Shown: one piece after another, positions 1-8,147 of the stretch | Layout: the number at the start of each line of letters is the position of its first letter | How positions within the stretch are numbered: position 1 is the first letter of the stretch | Source: Acidobacteriota bacterium | GTDB taxonomy: Bacteria; Acidobacteriota; Terriglobia; Terriglobales; Acidobacteriaceae | DNA: 32,823 nt | NCBI GenBank assembly: GCA_013285705.1 | Contig: JABDHA010000045.1 | Location: 1-32,823, forward strand | Reading direction: 5' to 3' | Notes under the pieces: model-generated | What the model saw: the letters and a program-made list of their open reading frames with translations, nothing else | The model's database searches: none | What the model was told of the DNA's origin: nothing | Translations under genes and position numbers: made by a program

Positions 1-1111
1 ACTGCGGTTGCGGCAGCTTCACGCTGATGACCGCGACCAGACCCTCGCGCACGTCATCGCCAGAGAGATTTTCCTTCACGTCCTTGAAGAGCCCCATCTG
101 CTGCCCGGCAGCATTGATGGTGCGCGTCAGTGCCGTCTTGAAGCCGGAGAGGTGCGAGCCTCCGTCGACGGTGTTGATGTTGTTGGCAAAGGTAAAGACC
201 GTTTCCGAATAACCGTCGTTGTACTGCAGCGCGATCTCCATATCGACGCCGTCGCGCATCGCTTCCATCACGATCGGCTTATCGTGCAGGATCTGCTTGC
301 CCTTGTTGATGTGCTTGATGAACTCGGCAATACCGCCCGCGTATCTGAATTCCGTGCGCTTCGCCTCGCCCGTCTTCGGGTCCGTAGTGCGCTCGTCGGT
401 CAGCGAAATCTCAAGCCCCTTGTTCAGGAAGGCGAGTTCGCGCAGCCGCTGCGCCAGCGTGTCGTAGTTGTATTCGAGGAAAGTGAAGATCGTCCTGTCG
501 GGCAGGAAATGGACCTTCGTGCCGCGCTTCTTCGATGTGCCCGTCTGCCGCAGCTTCGACACCGGGATACCGCGCTCATAGTCCTGCTCATAAGTGTGGC
601 CGTCGCGCCAGATCTCAACCTCGAACTCTTCGCTAAGCGCGTTCACGCACGAAACACCGACACCATGCAGGCCGCCAGACACCTTGTACGTCGATGAATC
701 GAACTTGCCGCCCGCATGCAGCTTCGTCAGCACCACCTGCACCGCAGGCAGCCTCTCACCCGTAGGGAGGGCCATCTCGTCGACGGGAATACCGCGTCCG
801 TCATCGACTACGGTAATCGAGTTGTCTACATGGATGACGACTTCAATTCTTTTGGCATATCCCGCCAGCGCCTCATCGACTGAATTATCGACGACCTCAT
901 AGACGAGATGGTGCAGGCCCATTTCGCCCGTCGAACCGATATACATGGCGGGGCGCAAACGTACGGCCTCCAGCCCTTCCAGCACCTTGATGTTGTCGCC
1001 GGTGTAGCCATTTTCCTGACCATTCGTTTTTTTTGGGTCACCCTTTTCCGGGGAAGATGGAACCAGTTCATCGAGGGAAGTATTTGAAACGGCAAGCTCT
1101 TTGGTGGACAT
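1..1111 (-). CDS. gyrB: DNA gyrase subunit B, N-terminal part (truncated by window edge)
   Basis: This is the ATP-hydrolysing subunit of DNA gyrase, which supplies energy for negative supercoiling by the GyrA2B2 complex in the cytoplasm. Translating the minus strand from ATG at 1111 gives a GHKL ATPase domain. It shows [14 protein letters not shown] (about 47-60), the Mg/ATP-binding [10 protein letters not shown] (72-81), DDGRGIPVD (103-111) and the glycine loop [15 protein letters not shown] (146-160). The transducer region then runs off the left edge, so about 370 residues are visible. A GGAG lies six bases before the ATG. The first 35 or so residues are a polar extension before the conserved core and contain a run of eight A in the coding strand. 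ParE is the main alternative, but the motifs and the extension fit GyrB. The gene is divergent from the membrane protein gene to its right. Confidence 0.95.
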   Translation of the reverse strand, partial: MSTKELAVSNTSLDELVPSSPEKGDPKKTNGQENGYTGDNIKVLEGLEAVRLRPAMYIGSTGEMGLHHLVYEVVDNSVDEALAGYAKRIEVVIHVDNSITVVDDGRGIPVDEMALPTGERLPAVQVVLTKLHAGGKFDSSTYKVSGGLHGVGVSCVNALSEEFEVEIWRDGHTYEQDYERGIPVSKLRQTGTSKKRGTKVHFLPDRTIFTFLEYNYDTLAQRLRELAFLNKGLEISLTDERTTDPKTGEAKRTEFRYAGGIAEFIKHINKGKQILHDKPIVMEAMRDGVDMEIALQYNDGYSETVFTFANNINTVDGGSHLSGFKTALTRTINAAGQQMGLFKDVKENLSGDDVREGLVAVISVKLPQPQ

Positions 1112-1675
1112 GAAACTCCGGCAAGACAAAGCCTTCGATCGCCTCTCAGCCAAGGCCGGCTGGATTGGACTAACAGATTGAAAGCGAAGAGGTTTTTGCC
1201 TTGATTCTCATGTCAATTATAGCATGCAGGCGACCCATAAAGACGGACCAGAAGGAGGTGGAAATCTGGTTCCGGTAAAGCTCATCGTCTATGAGGGATG
1301 AGGGGGTTGCAACCATCACAGCCAAGGCGATCATGCTGACGGGCAGGCGTTAGCAATGTTTATGAAAATAGATGACTTGCTCTTAATTATTCGGGATTTA
1401 TTTTTTCGACAAGCAATGCCCACTTCTCGCACGCACTCAGCCCGCGAATTTACGAATCAAGCAGACCCCTCATTGAGTCGTTTCAGGCAGAATAAGCTTG
1501 CAACCTTGCCCCCGGCTTTTGGCCAAATGAAACTCTTACTTGACCAGGTCAGCATAATTTAACGAAATTACCTAGCTTTAGTAACAGTTTCGGTGTTACT
1601 ACTTAGTGGGAAAGACAGTCTTGTCCTGCGGGTGCGATCAGACTACTCTCAATTGAGTGGTCCCCCGAGTCGCGC
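1112..1675. other. Divergent intergenic region between gyrB and the membrane protein gene
   Basis: This gap of about 560 bases holds the gyrB leader and probable promoter. It is visibly AT-rich in its right half. A perfect 10-base palindrome CTCAATTGAG lies at 1648-1657, 18 bases before the next start codon, and could be an operator. A short open frame at 1356-1562 has no recognisable product and no convincing ribosome site, so I do not call it a gene. Confidence 0.5.
1216..1221 (-). promoter_or_regulatory. Probable gyrB -10 box
   Basis: On the minus strand a perfect TATAAT lies about 105 bases before the gyrB start codon. No good -35 hexamer sits 17 bases further upstream, so this is a candidate only. 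Confidence 0.4.
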
Positions 1676-2545
1676 ATGGTCTTTTCTCCCAGTCCGAATA
1701 TCTTGACGTATGCCGAACCCCTTCTGTGGATATTGGCTTTTGTTGCGTATGTTCGCTTAAAAGAGCGCGCTCGTTTTCGGGCATTCGGTGTCTACGTCGG
1801 CGTTAGCATGGTCAGCACAATCCTGCTCAAGGGCATTTACCACGCCAATCTGCTTGTACCCGGCATCGATGGACAGCTGGTCAATAACGCCTACTTTTAC
1901 ATCTACTGGATCGGCTTCTTTGCAGGCTGTGTCGCTATCTTCTTCGCTCTGCAGGGCTTATTCCGTTACGCCATGTCTTCGCTTCCGGGACTGAGCAGGC
2001 TCGGCCTGCTCGCTTTCCGCTGGGCGGCCGTGGTTTCATTCCTGGTAGCTACTGCTGCCGTCGTGACCTACTATTCGCGAGTCGCAGAAGGCGTACGGGT
2101 TTCGTTCGTTTTTACTGAGATCGCACGTTCTCTATGCGTGCTGGAACTCTGCCTGCTGGCGTTTTCGATCATGGCAATCCGGGCGTTGCGCATCGATCAC
2201 CGCAGCCGTGTCTTTGGCATTTACCTTGGCTTTGGAATGATCGCAGCGGTTAACGTGGTTGTCTTCGCGCTGCATAATGCAAATCTGTACAGCTGGCAGA
2301 ATCAAATCTCCGACCTCGCGGCCATCGCGGCATTGGTTACCTGGATCGGCTATCTTTCCATGCCGGAGCCGGTACGCAAACAGGCCCCTGCACCGATCTC
2401 CGCGGCCTTGGTCCGCTGGAACGACCTCGCCGGAGAGCTTGGACCGCACGCCCCACAGGCTGCCACGCCACAGAGCGGCTTCCTGCAGAATGTGGAAAGC
2501 GTTGTCGATCGCGTCCTTGCGAAGAATTCTATGAACGCCGGCTAG
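1676..2545 (+). CDS. Multi-pass membrane protein of unknown function
   Basis: The product of 289 residues is largely hydrophobic, with about seven predicted membrane segments starting near residues 9, 37, 72, 113, 150, 182 and 215. A hydrophilic C-terminal tail of about 55 residues follows and is probably cytoplasmic. I do not recognise a named domain or catalytic motif. The start at ATG 1676 is in the right place for the first hydrophobic segment, but there is no clear Shine-Dalgarno sequence in front of it. The gene stands alone, divergent from gyrB, and is closed by a strong intrinsic terminator just after its stop, so it is probably a single-gene transcript. The architecture is sensor-like, but no output domain is present, so function is left open. 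Confidence 0.8.
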   Translation: MVFSPSPNILTYAEPLLWILAFVAYVRLKERARFRAFGVYVGVSMVSTILLKGIYHANLLVPGIDGQLVNNAYFYIYWIGFFAGCVAIFFALQGLFRYAMSSLPGLSRLGLLAFRWAAVVSFLVATAAVVTYYSRVAEGVRVSFVFTEIARSLCVLELCLLAFSIMAIRALRIDHRSRVFGIYLGFGMIAAVNVVVFALHNANLYSWQNQISDLAAIAALVTWIGYLSMPEPVRKQAPAPISAALVRWNDLAGELGPHAPQAATPQSGFLQNVESVVDRVLAKNSMNAG

Positions 2546-2568
2546 CGCCAAAGTTTTGGAAACGACAC

Positions 2569-2598
2569 AGCCCCGGAAAGATTCCGGGGCTCTTTTTT
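2569..2598 (+). terminator. Intrinsic terminator after the membrane protein gene
   Basis: A perfect 10-bp stem, AGCCCCGGAA paired with TTCCGGGGCT around a three-base loop, is followed by C and six T. Confidence 0.92.
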
Positions 2599-2663
2599 GC
2601 CTGTACCGCCCTTATGTCGTGTCGAGGACCCCACCTAATCAGAGTGCTGTCCTGAGCGCAAAT

Positions 2664-2694
2664 GAAAAAGGCCCGAGCGCGATGCTCCGGCCTT
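2664..2694 (-). terminator. Intrinsic terminator after rpmA
   Basis: Read on the minus strand, AAGGCCGGAGC pairs with GCTCGGGCCTT with one mismatch and a short loop, and the 3' arm runs into five T. It lies 20 bases downstream of the rpmA stop and ends the rplU-rpmA transcript. Confidence 0.85.
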
Positions 2695-2714
2695 CTATCT
2701 TGGATGATCCTGAG

Positions 2715-2978
2715 TTACTCAGCAGCAACGGGCTCGATGGCTACAAAGCGCCCCATGCGCCCGCGGTCGACAAATTTTACCTTGCCGGTAATCTTCGCAA
2801 AGAGCGTGTCATCGCTGCCACGGCCAACGTTGAGGCCGGGCTTCAACGGGGTGCCACGCTGCCGCACAATGATCGATCCACCGGTGACAAGCTCGCCACC
2901 GAAGGCCTTCACGCCCAGCCGCTGTGCATTTGAATCGCGACCGTTACTGGAACTTCCGCCGCCTTTTTTATGTGCCAT
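2715..2978 (-). CDS. rpmA: 50S ribosomal protein L27
   Basis: L27 is a component of the large ribosomal subunit whose N-terminus reaches the peptidyl-transferase centre. The 87-residue product begins [20 protein letters not shown], the standard bacterial N-terminus without a cleavable extension. It continues with [19 protein letters not shown] and GRDDTLFA-like segments, seen here as [14 protein letters not shown]. Length and motifs match the family throughout. It lies 97 bases downstream of rplU on the same strand, the usual L21-L27 order. No gap-separating terminator is seen, so the two genes are probably co-transcribed and end at the terminator near 2664-2694. Confidence 0.97.
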   Translation of the reverse strand: MAHKKGGGSSSNGRDSNAQRLGVKAFGGELVTGGSIIVRQRGTPLKPGLNVGRGSDDTLFAKITGKVKFVDRGRMGRFVAIEPVAAE

Positions 2979-3075
2979 TTCTCAATTCCTCACACCGGCC
3001 ACGCCGGCTTTCGTAAATTTTGCGGGCCCTGAACCATGCCCTTAAGCGCGAAGCGCGTATGCCTGAACGGCCGGC

Positions 3076-3405
3076 TTACTTCTGTGCGCTGTAGGTCGTT
3101 CCATCGACCTGGATTTCATTGATGCGAACCTCGGTAAACCCCTGACGGTGTCCCTGCAGCTTCTTGTACTGCTTCTTCCGCTTGTAGTGGAAGACCAGGA
3201 TCTTGTCGCCGCGTCCATCACCCAGAACCGTGGCAATCACTTTAGCCGACTCGGGCTTCGTCACCGAACCCGTATCGCCGGAAAATGCCAGCACATCGCT
3301 GAATTCGACGGTGCCGTTATCATCCGCAGCCGCCCTCTCAACCTTCACCACGTCGCCCGGAGCGACACGATACTGCTTACCACCTGTGCGGATCACCGCG
3401 TACAT
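3076..3405 (-). CDS. rplU: 50S ribosomal protein L21
   Basis: L21 binds 23S rRNA in the large ribosomal subunit. The 109-residue product starts MYAVIRTGGKQYRVAPGD, the diagnostic L21 N-terminus. It contains the basic FHYKRKKQYKKLQGHRQGFT segment typical of the C-terminal half. The open frame extends 46 codons further upstream, but ATG 3405 is chosen because it gives the conserved N-terminus and has GGAGG six bases in front. It heads an rplU-rpmA transcript from the promoter at 3552-3580. A leader of about 140 bases precedes the gene, long enough for autogenous control, though I could not define a structure. Confidence 0.97.
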   Translation of the reverse strand: MYAVIRTGGKQYRVAPGDVVKVERAAADDNGTVEFSDVLAFSGDTGSVTKPESAKVIATVLGDGRGDKILVFHYKRKKQYKKLQGHRQGFTEVRINEIQVDGTTYSAQK

Positions 3406-3551
3406 AAATCCTCCAGCGCCTCGACTCGTGGCGCGTAAACTGATTGAAGCTGGGCAGATACATGCTTGCCTGTGTGCAGAGTGCTCAAACCAAAATTCCA
3501 GTGAGCCGGGTGCACCGCTAAGAGCAACGGGCAGGATCGCCAAACTTAATT

Positions 3552-3580
3552 AGTCTACTAATTCTCAGGCGCAAGGTCAA
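3552..3580 (-). promoter_or_regulatory. Sigma-70 promoter of rplU-rpmA
   Basis: Read on the minus strand, TTGACC and TAGACT are separated by exactly 17 bases. The start of transcription would be near 3545, giving a leader of about 140 bases. The -10 box is embedded in a 16-base inverted repeat at 3548-3563 (AATTAGT, two bases, ACTAATT). Confidence 0.7.
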
Positions 3581-3658
3581 TGAGAACGCCCACCTTTGAC
3601 AGGGGGATGGTTCAATTTCAGGGGCCAGCCGTCATCGAGTAGCATCGAAAGATTACCG

Positions 3659-4195
3659 ATGCGCCTCCTATCGCTCCATATTGGCCAAATCGCCGATCTC
3701 CCGCACGGGAACGTGGTCGTGCCCTCGGCAATCGTCAAGTATCCGGTCGAAGGCCCCATCATGCTCGGCAAAGAAGGCTTGGAAGGCGACCAGCAGGCCG
3801 ACCGCATCAATCACGGAGGCCCGGACAAAGCCGTCTGCGTCTACCCCTCCGAGCACTATCCCTATTGGAAAAACCGCACCGGCAAGCCTTTTCCCCGCGC
3901 CGCGTTTGGCGAAAATTTCACCACCACCGACCTGCTCGAAGAATCCATCACCATTGGAGACACCTTCCGCATCGGCACCGCCACCGTGCAGGTCTCGCAG
4001 CCGCGCGGCCTCTGCTACAAGCTCGCCGCCCGCAATCAGCTGCCGCTCCTCACGCTCTGGGCGCAGCAAACCGGTCTCACTGGCTTCTACCTGCGCGTGC
4101 TCGAACCAGGCACGGTCGAAGCCCGTACCGACTTCGAATTGCTCGACCGTCCCGGCCGGGGCATCACCATCGCCGAGTTGAACCGCGTCATGTGA
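3659..4195 (+). CDS. MOSC domain protein, YiiM type, C-terminally truncated by in-frame TGA
   Basis: MOSC domains belong to the molybdenum-cofactor sulfurase C-terminal superfamily. YiiM-type proteins bind Moco and reduce N-hydroxylated compounds. The 178-residue product has the family signature in order: IMLGKEGLEGDQQADR (about 37-52), HGGPDKAVCVYPSEHYPYW, FGENFTTTDLLEE, IGDTFRIGTATVQVSQPRG and the conserved Moco-ligand cysteine in RGLCYKL. ATG 3659 is chosen because the conserved MRLLSLHIGQI N-terminus starts there; the frame is open 21 codons further upstream. E. coli YiiM is about 224 residues and ends in a 3-alpha domain. Here TGA at 4193-4195 stops the protein just after ITIAELNRVM, although the same frame goes on to encode that domain. 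The product may still fold as a MOSC core. Confidence 0.9.
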   Translation: MRLLSLHIGQIADLPHGNVVVPSAIVKYPVEGPIMLGKEGLEGDQQADRINHGGPDKAVCVYPSEHYPYWKNRTGKPFPRAAFGENFTTTDLLEESITIGDTFRIGTATVQVSQPRGLCYKLAARNQLPLLTLWAQQTGLTGFYLRVLEPGTVEARTDFELLDRPGRGITIAELNRVM

Positions 4196-4306
4196 GGCGA
4201 TATTTCAGATTATGAGACGATGCGCCAATTTGTTGCGGAAGACCTGCTCGCTTCCTCCTGGCGGGACGCTTTCCGTTCTATGCTGAACAAATCCCGACAT
4301 GCCTGA
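4196..4306 (+). pseudogene. Cut-off 3-alpha domain of the MOSC gene, same frame after TGA
   Basis: Reading on in frame after the TGA at 4193 gives 36 more codons (GDISDYETMRQF, then LLASSWRDAFRSML) to a TGA at 4304-4306. This matches the shape of the YiiM C-terminal helices, where a LL..xxLxxSW+xxxx+RL pattern is typical. The extended frame would give about 215 residues, near the usual length. Its stop overlaps the next gene start by eight bases, a common arrangement for coupled genes. The simplest reading is a recent nonsense mutation or a base error in a gene that was once intact. Confidence 0.75.
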
Positions 4307-6146
4307 ATCGCAGAAGATCACCCGACGCGACTTCCTCAATGGCACGCTGCTCGCCTCCGGAGCCGCGCTTGTCACCGCCGCCTGCCCTTTTCAACTCATG
4401 GCTGCCGAGGACTGGAACGGCTACCCCGGCATCGGTGATTACGCAGCCGCCAACGGCAACACGCATCAGGTCATGGCCGATGGCCACATGATCCGCGACC
4501 ACGCCTTCGACAAGGCCCAGCCGCCCATCACCGACACCGGTGAAACCCACGACTGCGTCATCATCGGCGGCGGTATCAGCGGCCTCTCCGCAGCTCTCTT
4601 TTACCAACGCGCAACAGACAGTAAAAAATCCTGCCTCGTCCTCGAAAACCACCCCATCTTCGGCGGCGAGGCCAAGCGAAACGAATTCCACGTCAACGGC
4701 CAAAGGCTCATGGCAAGCCAGGGATCGGCCATGTGGTTTCCGCCCATGCCCGGCAGCTTCCTTCAGCATTTTTACGACTCCGTCGGCATCGATCCGCGTC
4801 AGTTCCAATACCAGCAAAATGCCAGCCGCATCCCAACCGGCGTCACCCCTTACGCCGGAGATGGCAGCAACTTCGGCTTCTTCTTTGGCGCAAGCTTCGG
4901 TCACCCCGAGGGCCTGTGGCTCACCGATCCATGGGGCAAGAAGCTCGAAGGCGCGCCCATCCCCGCACCGGCAAAGCAGGAACTGCTTGCCATGCAGACC
5001 ACGTCCGCCCACGGCCCCATGCCGAAGCGCCACGGCGACACCGTATCGCGTCACCTAGACTCCATCACCCTCGAAGACGACCTCATCGCCCGCCACAACC
5101 TCAGCCGGGACACGGTCCGCCGCTATCTCTCGCCGGTTGCCGGAGGCGGCTCCGGCATTGGCGCCGACGCGCTCTCTGCCTACTCCGACTACGCTCCCGA
5201 CCTGCTCTTTCCCTGGCAGAAAGACCAGGGCCCGCAAATGTTCCCCGGCGGCAATACCGGCGTCGCCCGCCACATCGTCAAAGCCCTGCTGCCGAATGCC
5301 ATCAATGGCCCAGCCTCGATGCCCGGCATCTGCCAGTCCTCCGTAAACTTCGCCGCGCTCGATCAGCTGCAACAGGCCACGCGCATCCGTCTGCGGTCCA
5401 CCGTGATTTCCATCCAGCACGAAGGCGACCCAGCCAACGCACCTTACGTCAACATTGTTTATTTCCGCCTGGGCAAGCTCTACCGCGTACGCGCAAAATC
5501 CGTCATTCTCGCCAACGGCAACTGGACCATCAACTCCATCGTCCGCGACCTGCCCTCTGACTACCGTCACGCGTACGCACAATTCTTCCGCGCTCCCTGC
5601 ATCATGGCGAATGTCGCTGTGCGCAACTGGCGCTTCCTCGCCAACATGGGCATCAGCCAGGCCCAGTGGTTCGATGGCATCGGCAACTACCTCGCCGTGC
5701 GCCGCGTCGCCGCATTCGGCGGAGGCGCGCCCGCGCTCTCGCCCGACAGCCCCACCGTCTTCACGCTGAAAATTCTCTTCGCCAATCCCGGCCGTCCGCC
5801 CATCGAGCAAATCAACACCGGCCGCTACCAGCTCATGACCACGCCTTACAGCGTTTATGAGCAGCGCATCCGCGACCAGTTCTCGACGATGTTCGGAAAG
5901 CAGGGCTTTGACGCCCGCCGCGACCTCGCCGGCATCATCCTCAACCGCTGGGGACACGCCTATCTCGCCCCACAGCCCGGCTTTTTCTTCGGCAAAGACG
6001 GCAAGCCCAGCCCCGCCGAGCTGATGCGCCACCACCCCTTCGGACGCATGGCCTTCGCTAACTCCGACCTGTCAGGCATCATGGACCATCGCGCCTCCAT
6101 CACTGAAGCACACCGCGCCGTGCAACAAGTGATCGCCCAAATCTAG
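4299..6146 (+). CDS. Tat-exported FAD-dependent oxidoreductase, spermidine dehydrogenase-like
   Basis: The 615-residue product starts with a twin-arginine signal, TRRDFLNGTLLASGAALV (8-25), followed by an AAC segment, so it is probably exported folded to the periplasm. A Rossmann FAD-binding motif, CVIIGGGISGLSAAL, lies at 86-100. The adenosine-ribose glutamate follows in LVLENHPIFGGEAKRNEF (113-130). The C-terminus has FANSDLSGIMDHRASITEAHRAV, the typical closing FAD-binding helix of amine-oxidase-like flavoproteins. The layout resembles annotated NAD(P)-binding or spermidine dehydrogenase-like proteins, but the substrate cannot be read from sequence. The ATG overlaps the ancestral MOSC stop (ATGCCTGA), suggesting that the two were translationally coupled. 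With the MOSC gene truncated, that coupling is lost in this copy. Confidence 0.85.
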   Translation: MPESQKITRRDFLNGTLLASGAALVTAACPFQLMAAEDWNGYPGIGDYAAANGNTHQVMADGHMIRDHAFDKAQPPITDTGETHDCVIIGGGISGLSAALFYQRATDSKKSCLVLENHPIFGGEAKRNEFHVNGQRLMASQGSAMWFPPMPGSFLQHFYDSVGIDPRQFQYQQNASRIPTGVTPYAGDGSNFGFFFGASFGHPEGLWLTDPWGKKLEGAPIPAPAKQELLAMQTTSAHGPMPKRHGDTVSRHLDSITLEDDLIARHNLSRDTVRRYLSPVAGGGSGIGADALSAYSDYAPDLLFPWQKDQGPQMFPGGNTGVARHIVKALLPNAINGPASMPGICQSSVNFAALDQLQQATRIRLRSTVISIQHEGDPANAPYVNIVYFRLGKLYRVRAKSVILANGNWTINSIVRDLPSDYRHAYAQFFRAPCIMANVAVRNWRFLANMGISQAQWFDGIGNYLAVRRVAAFGGGAPALSPDSPTVFTLKILFANPGRPPIEQINTGRYQLMTTPYSVYEQRIRDQFSTMFGKQGFDARRDLAGIILNRWGHAYLAPQPGFFFGKDGKPSPAELMRHHPFGRMAFANSDLSGIMDHRASITEAHRAVQQVIAQI

Positions 6147-6282
6147 AGAACGGAGTCATTCTGACGACCAGCGGGAGGAAGAATCCATGCGATGCTTCAT
6201 GCGGCAGAAGTGTCAGACCCTTTCTTACCCAATAATTCGATGTAGAGTAGCAACGCTTCATCCCACCGAATAACTTAGAGCC

Positions 6283-6327
6283 GTCATCCTGAGCGGAGCG
6301 CTGCAGGCGCGTAGTCGAAGGACCCGC
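6283..6327. repeat. GTCATCCTGA repeat, copy 1
   Basis: The unit starts GTCATCCTGAGCG and ends GTCGAAGGACCC. It shares its head and an AAGGA core with the unit at 6481. From general knowledge, this sort of unit is dispersed in soil bacteria, including acidobacteria. Confidence 0.6.
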
Positions 6328-6436
6328 ACGAACAACGTTCGGGCGAAGCCTCGCGCAAGCGAGGCCCGTTTGAGAGGATCACAATTGGCGAAGCAAAGCC
6401 CCCGACAAACGATTCAGCCCAAGAAAAGAAGGGTAG

Positions 6437-6456
6437 CGGCGGGCTTCAGCCCGCCG
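6437..6456. repeat. GC-rich perfect hairpin (REP-like)
   Basis: CGGCGGGCT pairs perfectly with AGCCCGCCG across a two-base TC loop, giving a 9-bp stem. There is no T-tract, so it does not look like a terminator. It resembles REP-type palindromes. Confidence 0.6.
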
Positions 6457-6480
6457 AATACTCGCCTTTGTTTTAGAGTT

Positions 6481-6520
6481 GTCATCCTGACCCTGAACGT
6501 AGTGAAGGGGAAGGATCTGC
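6481..6520. repeat. GTCATCCTGA repeat, copy 2
   Basis: The unit starts GTCATCCTGACCC and continues to GTAGTGAAGGGGAAGGATCTGC. Its head is identical to the first ten bases of copy 1, and the spacing to the AAGGA core is similar. Confidence 0.6.
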
Positions 6521-6556
6521 TTTTTGCGTGCCTGTCGCAGAGGCAAAATCAGCGCC

Positions 6557-7978
6557 TCAAGCCGCAAACCACCGCACCCGCCAGCTCTTCTCCGCCGACT
6601 GGAACAGATACACACTCAAAATCGCAATCAACGGCTCCAGCGGATGCCGGAACCGCGCATGCACAGTCACGAAGTAATACACCAGCGGTAGCAGAAAAAA
6701 CGCCCAGGCAAATAACACCGCACCGGGAATACGTCGTCTCAACGCCAGCGCCAGCCCCAGCAATCCGGCAATGCTGGTGAATTGAAAGTTCAGATTCCGC
6801 CCATATTCCGCCACCGCTCCTTCATCAAACGGATGCGGCACGCTGAACCAGAAATAGTAGACACGCTTCAGGCAAAGAATCAGAAAGTGCTTCGGATTTT
6901 CACGGATCACAGCCTTCGCCAGATCGCCCCGCAGCTTCGCATATCGCAGCTCACCCATCTGTGTGTAGAGCCGTAACTGCACCGGGTCTTGAAACGGATG
7001 GTCGTACTCCATCAGCAATCCAACCGCGCCAGGACCATTCCCCAGATACAACTCTGCGCCAAAGTTTCCGCGCATCGGCACAAAATGGTGGAAGGCAGCC
7101 CAGTTGCGGTAACTCCACGGCGCAATACAAACAAGAAACACCACCGCTGCCAATAAGGCTCCGCGAATTTGTAACCGTAACTGTGCTCTTTGGGTTTTAA
7201 AGGCTCCCCACACAATCCACAATCCGCACACCGGCAGAAACAACAACAAAGATGGATTGCTCAGCGCAATCAGCCCCCAAAGCAGTCCAAACACCGCCCA
7301 GCGCTGTGGATTCGCCGCGGTTGCCTCATCTTCCGGCGCTCCGCCAACATTCCGCATCCGCAGAGCCAGCACCAGCACCCACGAAAACAGAAACGCCGTC
7401 AGCGACATCTCCCAGATCCACTTCACCGCGTACTGCATCGCCGCCGGATACAGCGCCCAGATCCACGCCGACCACTTCGCCACACTCGTGTTGAAGGACC
7501 GCGCCGCAATCTCCCATGTCGTCCGCACCATCAGCGCATTCAACACGCAGTTGATCGTGATCAGAACCCACGCAGCAAGGGGACTGAACACCCCAAACAG
7601 TTTGAATGCCCCGGCAATCATCAGCGGATAGGCCGGTGTCACCCAGGTCGTCGGCCCTGTATGCCCGCGAAACGGATCGGCATAGCCATAGTCTGTCGCC
7701 AGAGCGCGCGCGATCCGGCCCATCTCCCACCCAAAGCCGAAATGATCGTCATAAGGCCGCACGCGATACGTATGCGCCAGCATCACGTAAGCCAGCCTGA
7801 CAGCGAAAGCCACCCAGAAAATCATCCACGGCGCAGAAAATGCTTTTCCCGTGCCTGTTTTTTCGTTTTCTGTCTTTTTATTCCCCGTTTTTCCGCTCAA
7901 AGAACTCACCAGAAAAATTGTACTTGCCTCAAATTTCTCGGCTTGACACCGCCGCAACACGTCATCCTCGAAGACCAC
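6557..7978 (-). CDS. GT-C type glycosyltransferase, ArnT/PMT-like membrane protein
   Basis: The 473-residue product has a hydrophobic core with about ten membrane segments beginning at WMIFWVAFAVRLAYVML (51-67). The first outer loop carries RVRPYDDHFGFGWE (72-85). An acidic pair in this place is characteristic of lipid-linked sugar-dependent GT-C transferases of the PMT/ArnT superfamily. Further support comes from TTWVTPAYPLMIAGAFKLFG and the YRNWAAFHHFVPMRGNFGAELYLGN segment, which is common in these proteins. The role would be transfer of a sugar from a polyprenyl phosphate donor at the outer face of the inner membrane. The acceptor is unknown. The first 45 residues are poorly hydrophobic and lysine-rich, and GTG 7978 lacks a ribosome site, so the true start may be internal (for example GTG 7909). 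Confidence 0.75.
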   Translation of the reverse strand: MVFEDDVLRRCQAEKFEASTIFLVSSLSGKTGNKKTENEKTGTGKAFSAPWMIFWVAFAVRLAYVMLAHTYRVRPYDDHFGFGWEMGRIARALATDYGYADPFRGHTGPTTWVTPAYPLMIAGAFKLFGVFSPLAAWVLITINCVLNALMVRTTWEIAARSFNTSVAKWSAWIWALYPAAMQYAVKWIWEMSLTAFLFSWVLVLALRMRNVGGAPEDEATAANPQRWAVFGLLWGLIALSNPSLLLFLPVCGLWIVWGAFKTQRAQLRLQIRGALLAAVVFLVCIAPWSYRNWAAFHHFVPMRGNFGAELYLGNGPGAVGLLMEYDHPFQDPVQLRLYTQMGELRYAKLRGDLAKAVIRENPKHFLILCLKRVYYFWFSVPHPFDEGAVAEYGRNLNFQFTSIAGLLGLALALRRRIPGAVLFAWAFFLLPLVYYFVTVHARFRHPLEPLIAILSVYLFQSAEKSWRVRWFAA

Positions 7979-8147
7979 GAAAAGTTGTCAAGCCCCGCGA
8001 GGGCTTAATTATCGCGTAAATCATTTATAAATAAAGGCTTATATGCATAAGAAGCTTGGCATAGTATTTCGCTTCCATTTGCTATGCTTGATATAGGGAA
8101 TTTTGCGATCAGAGCTGTTGGCTAATCATTCCCAACCCTCCCGTATG

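Larger units (their letters stand above)
6147..6556. other. Intergenic region rich in dispersed-type repeats
   Basis: This gap of about 410 bases lies between convergent genes. It contains two GTCATCCTGA-headed units, a GCCTCG/CGAGGC hairpin near 6350 and a GC-rich hairpin at 6437-6456. The open frames here run through these repeats and look non-coding. Confidence 0.6.

Noticed and set aside
8-697. Long plus-strand open frame opposite gyrB
   Set aside because: It is antisense to the conserved gyrB ATPase domain, has no ribosome site and no known protein pattern.
1356-1562. 68-codon plus-strand open frame between gyrB and the membrane gene
   Set aside because: No recognisable product, no convincing ribosome site, and composition like the AT-rich spacer around it.
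4193-4195. TGA in the MOSC gene as a selenocysteine codon
   Set aside because: No family member is known to me with selenocysteine here, the position is outside the Moco site, and no SECIS-like hairpin was seen right after it. Nonsense mutation is simpler.
4278-6035. Long minus-strand open frames (4278-5054 and 5055-6035)
   Set aside because: They are antisense to the FAD oxidoreductase gene, and their runs of A, G, V and D are typical of the shadow of GC-rich codons.
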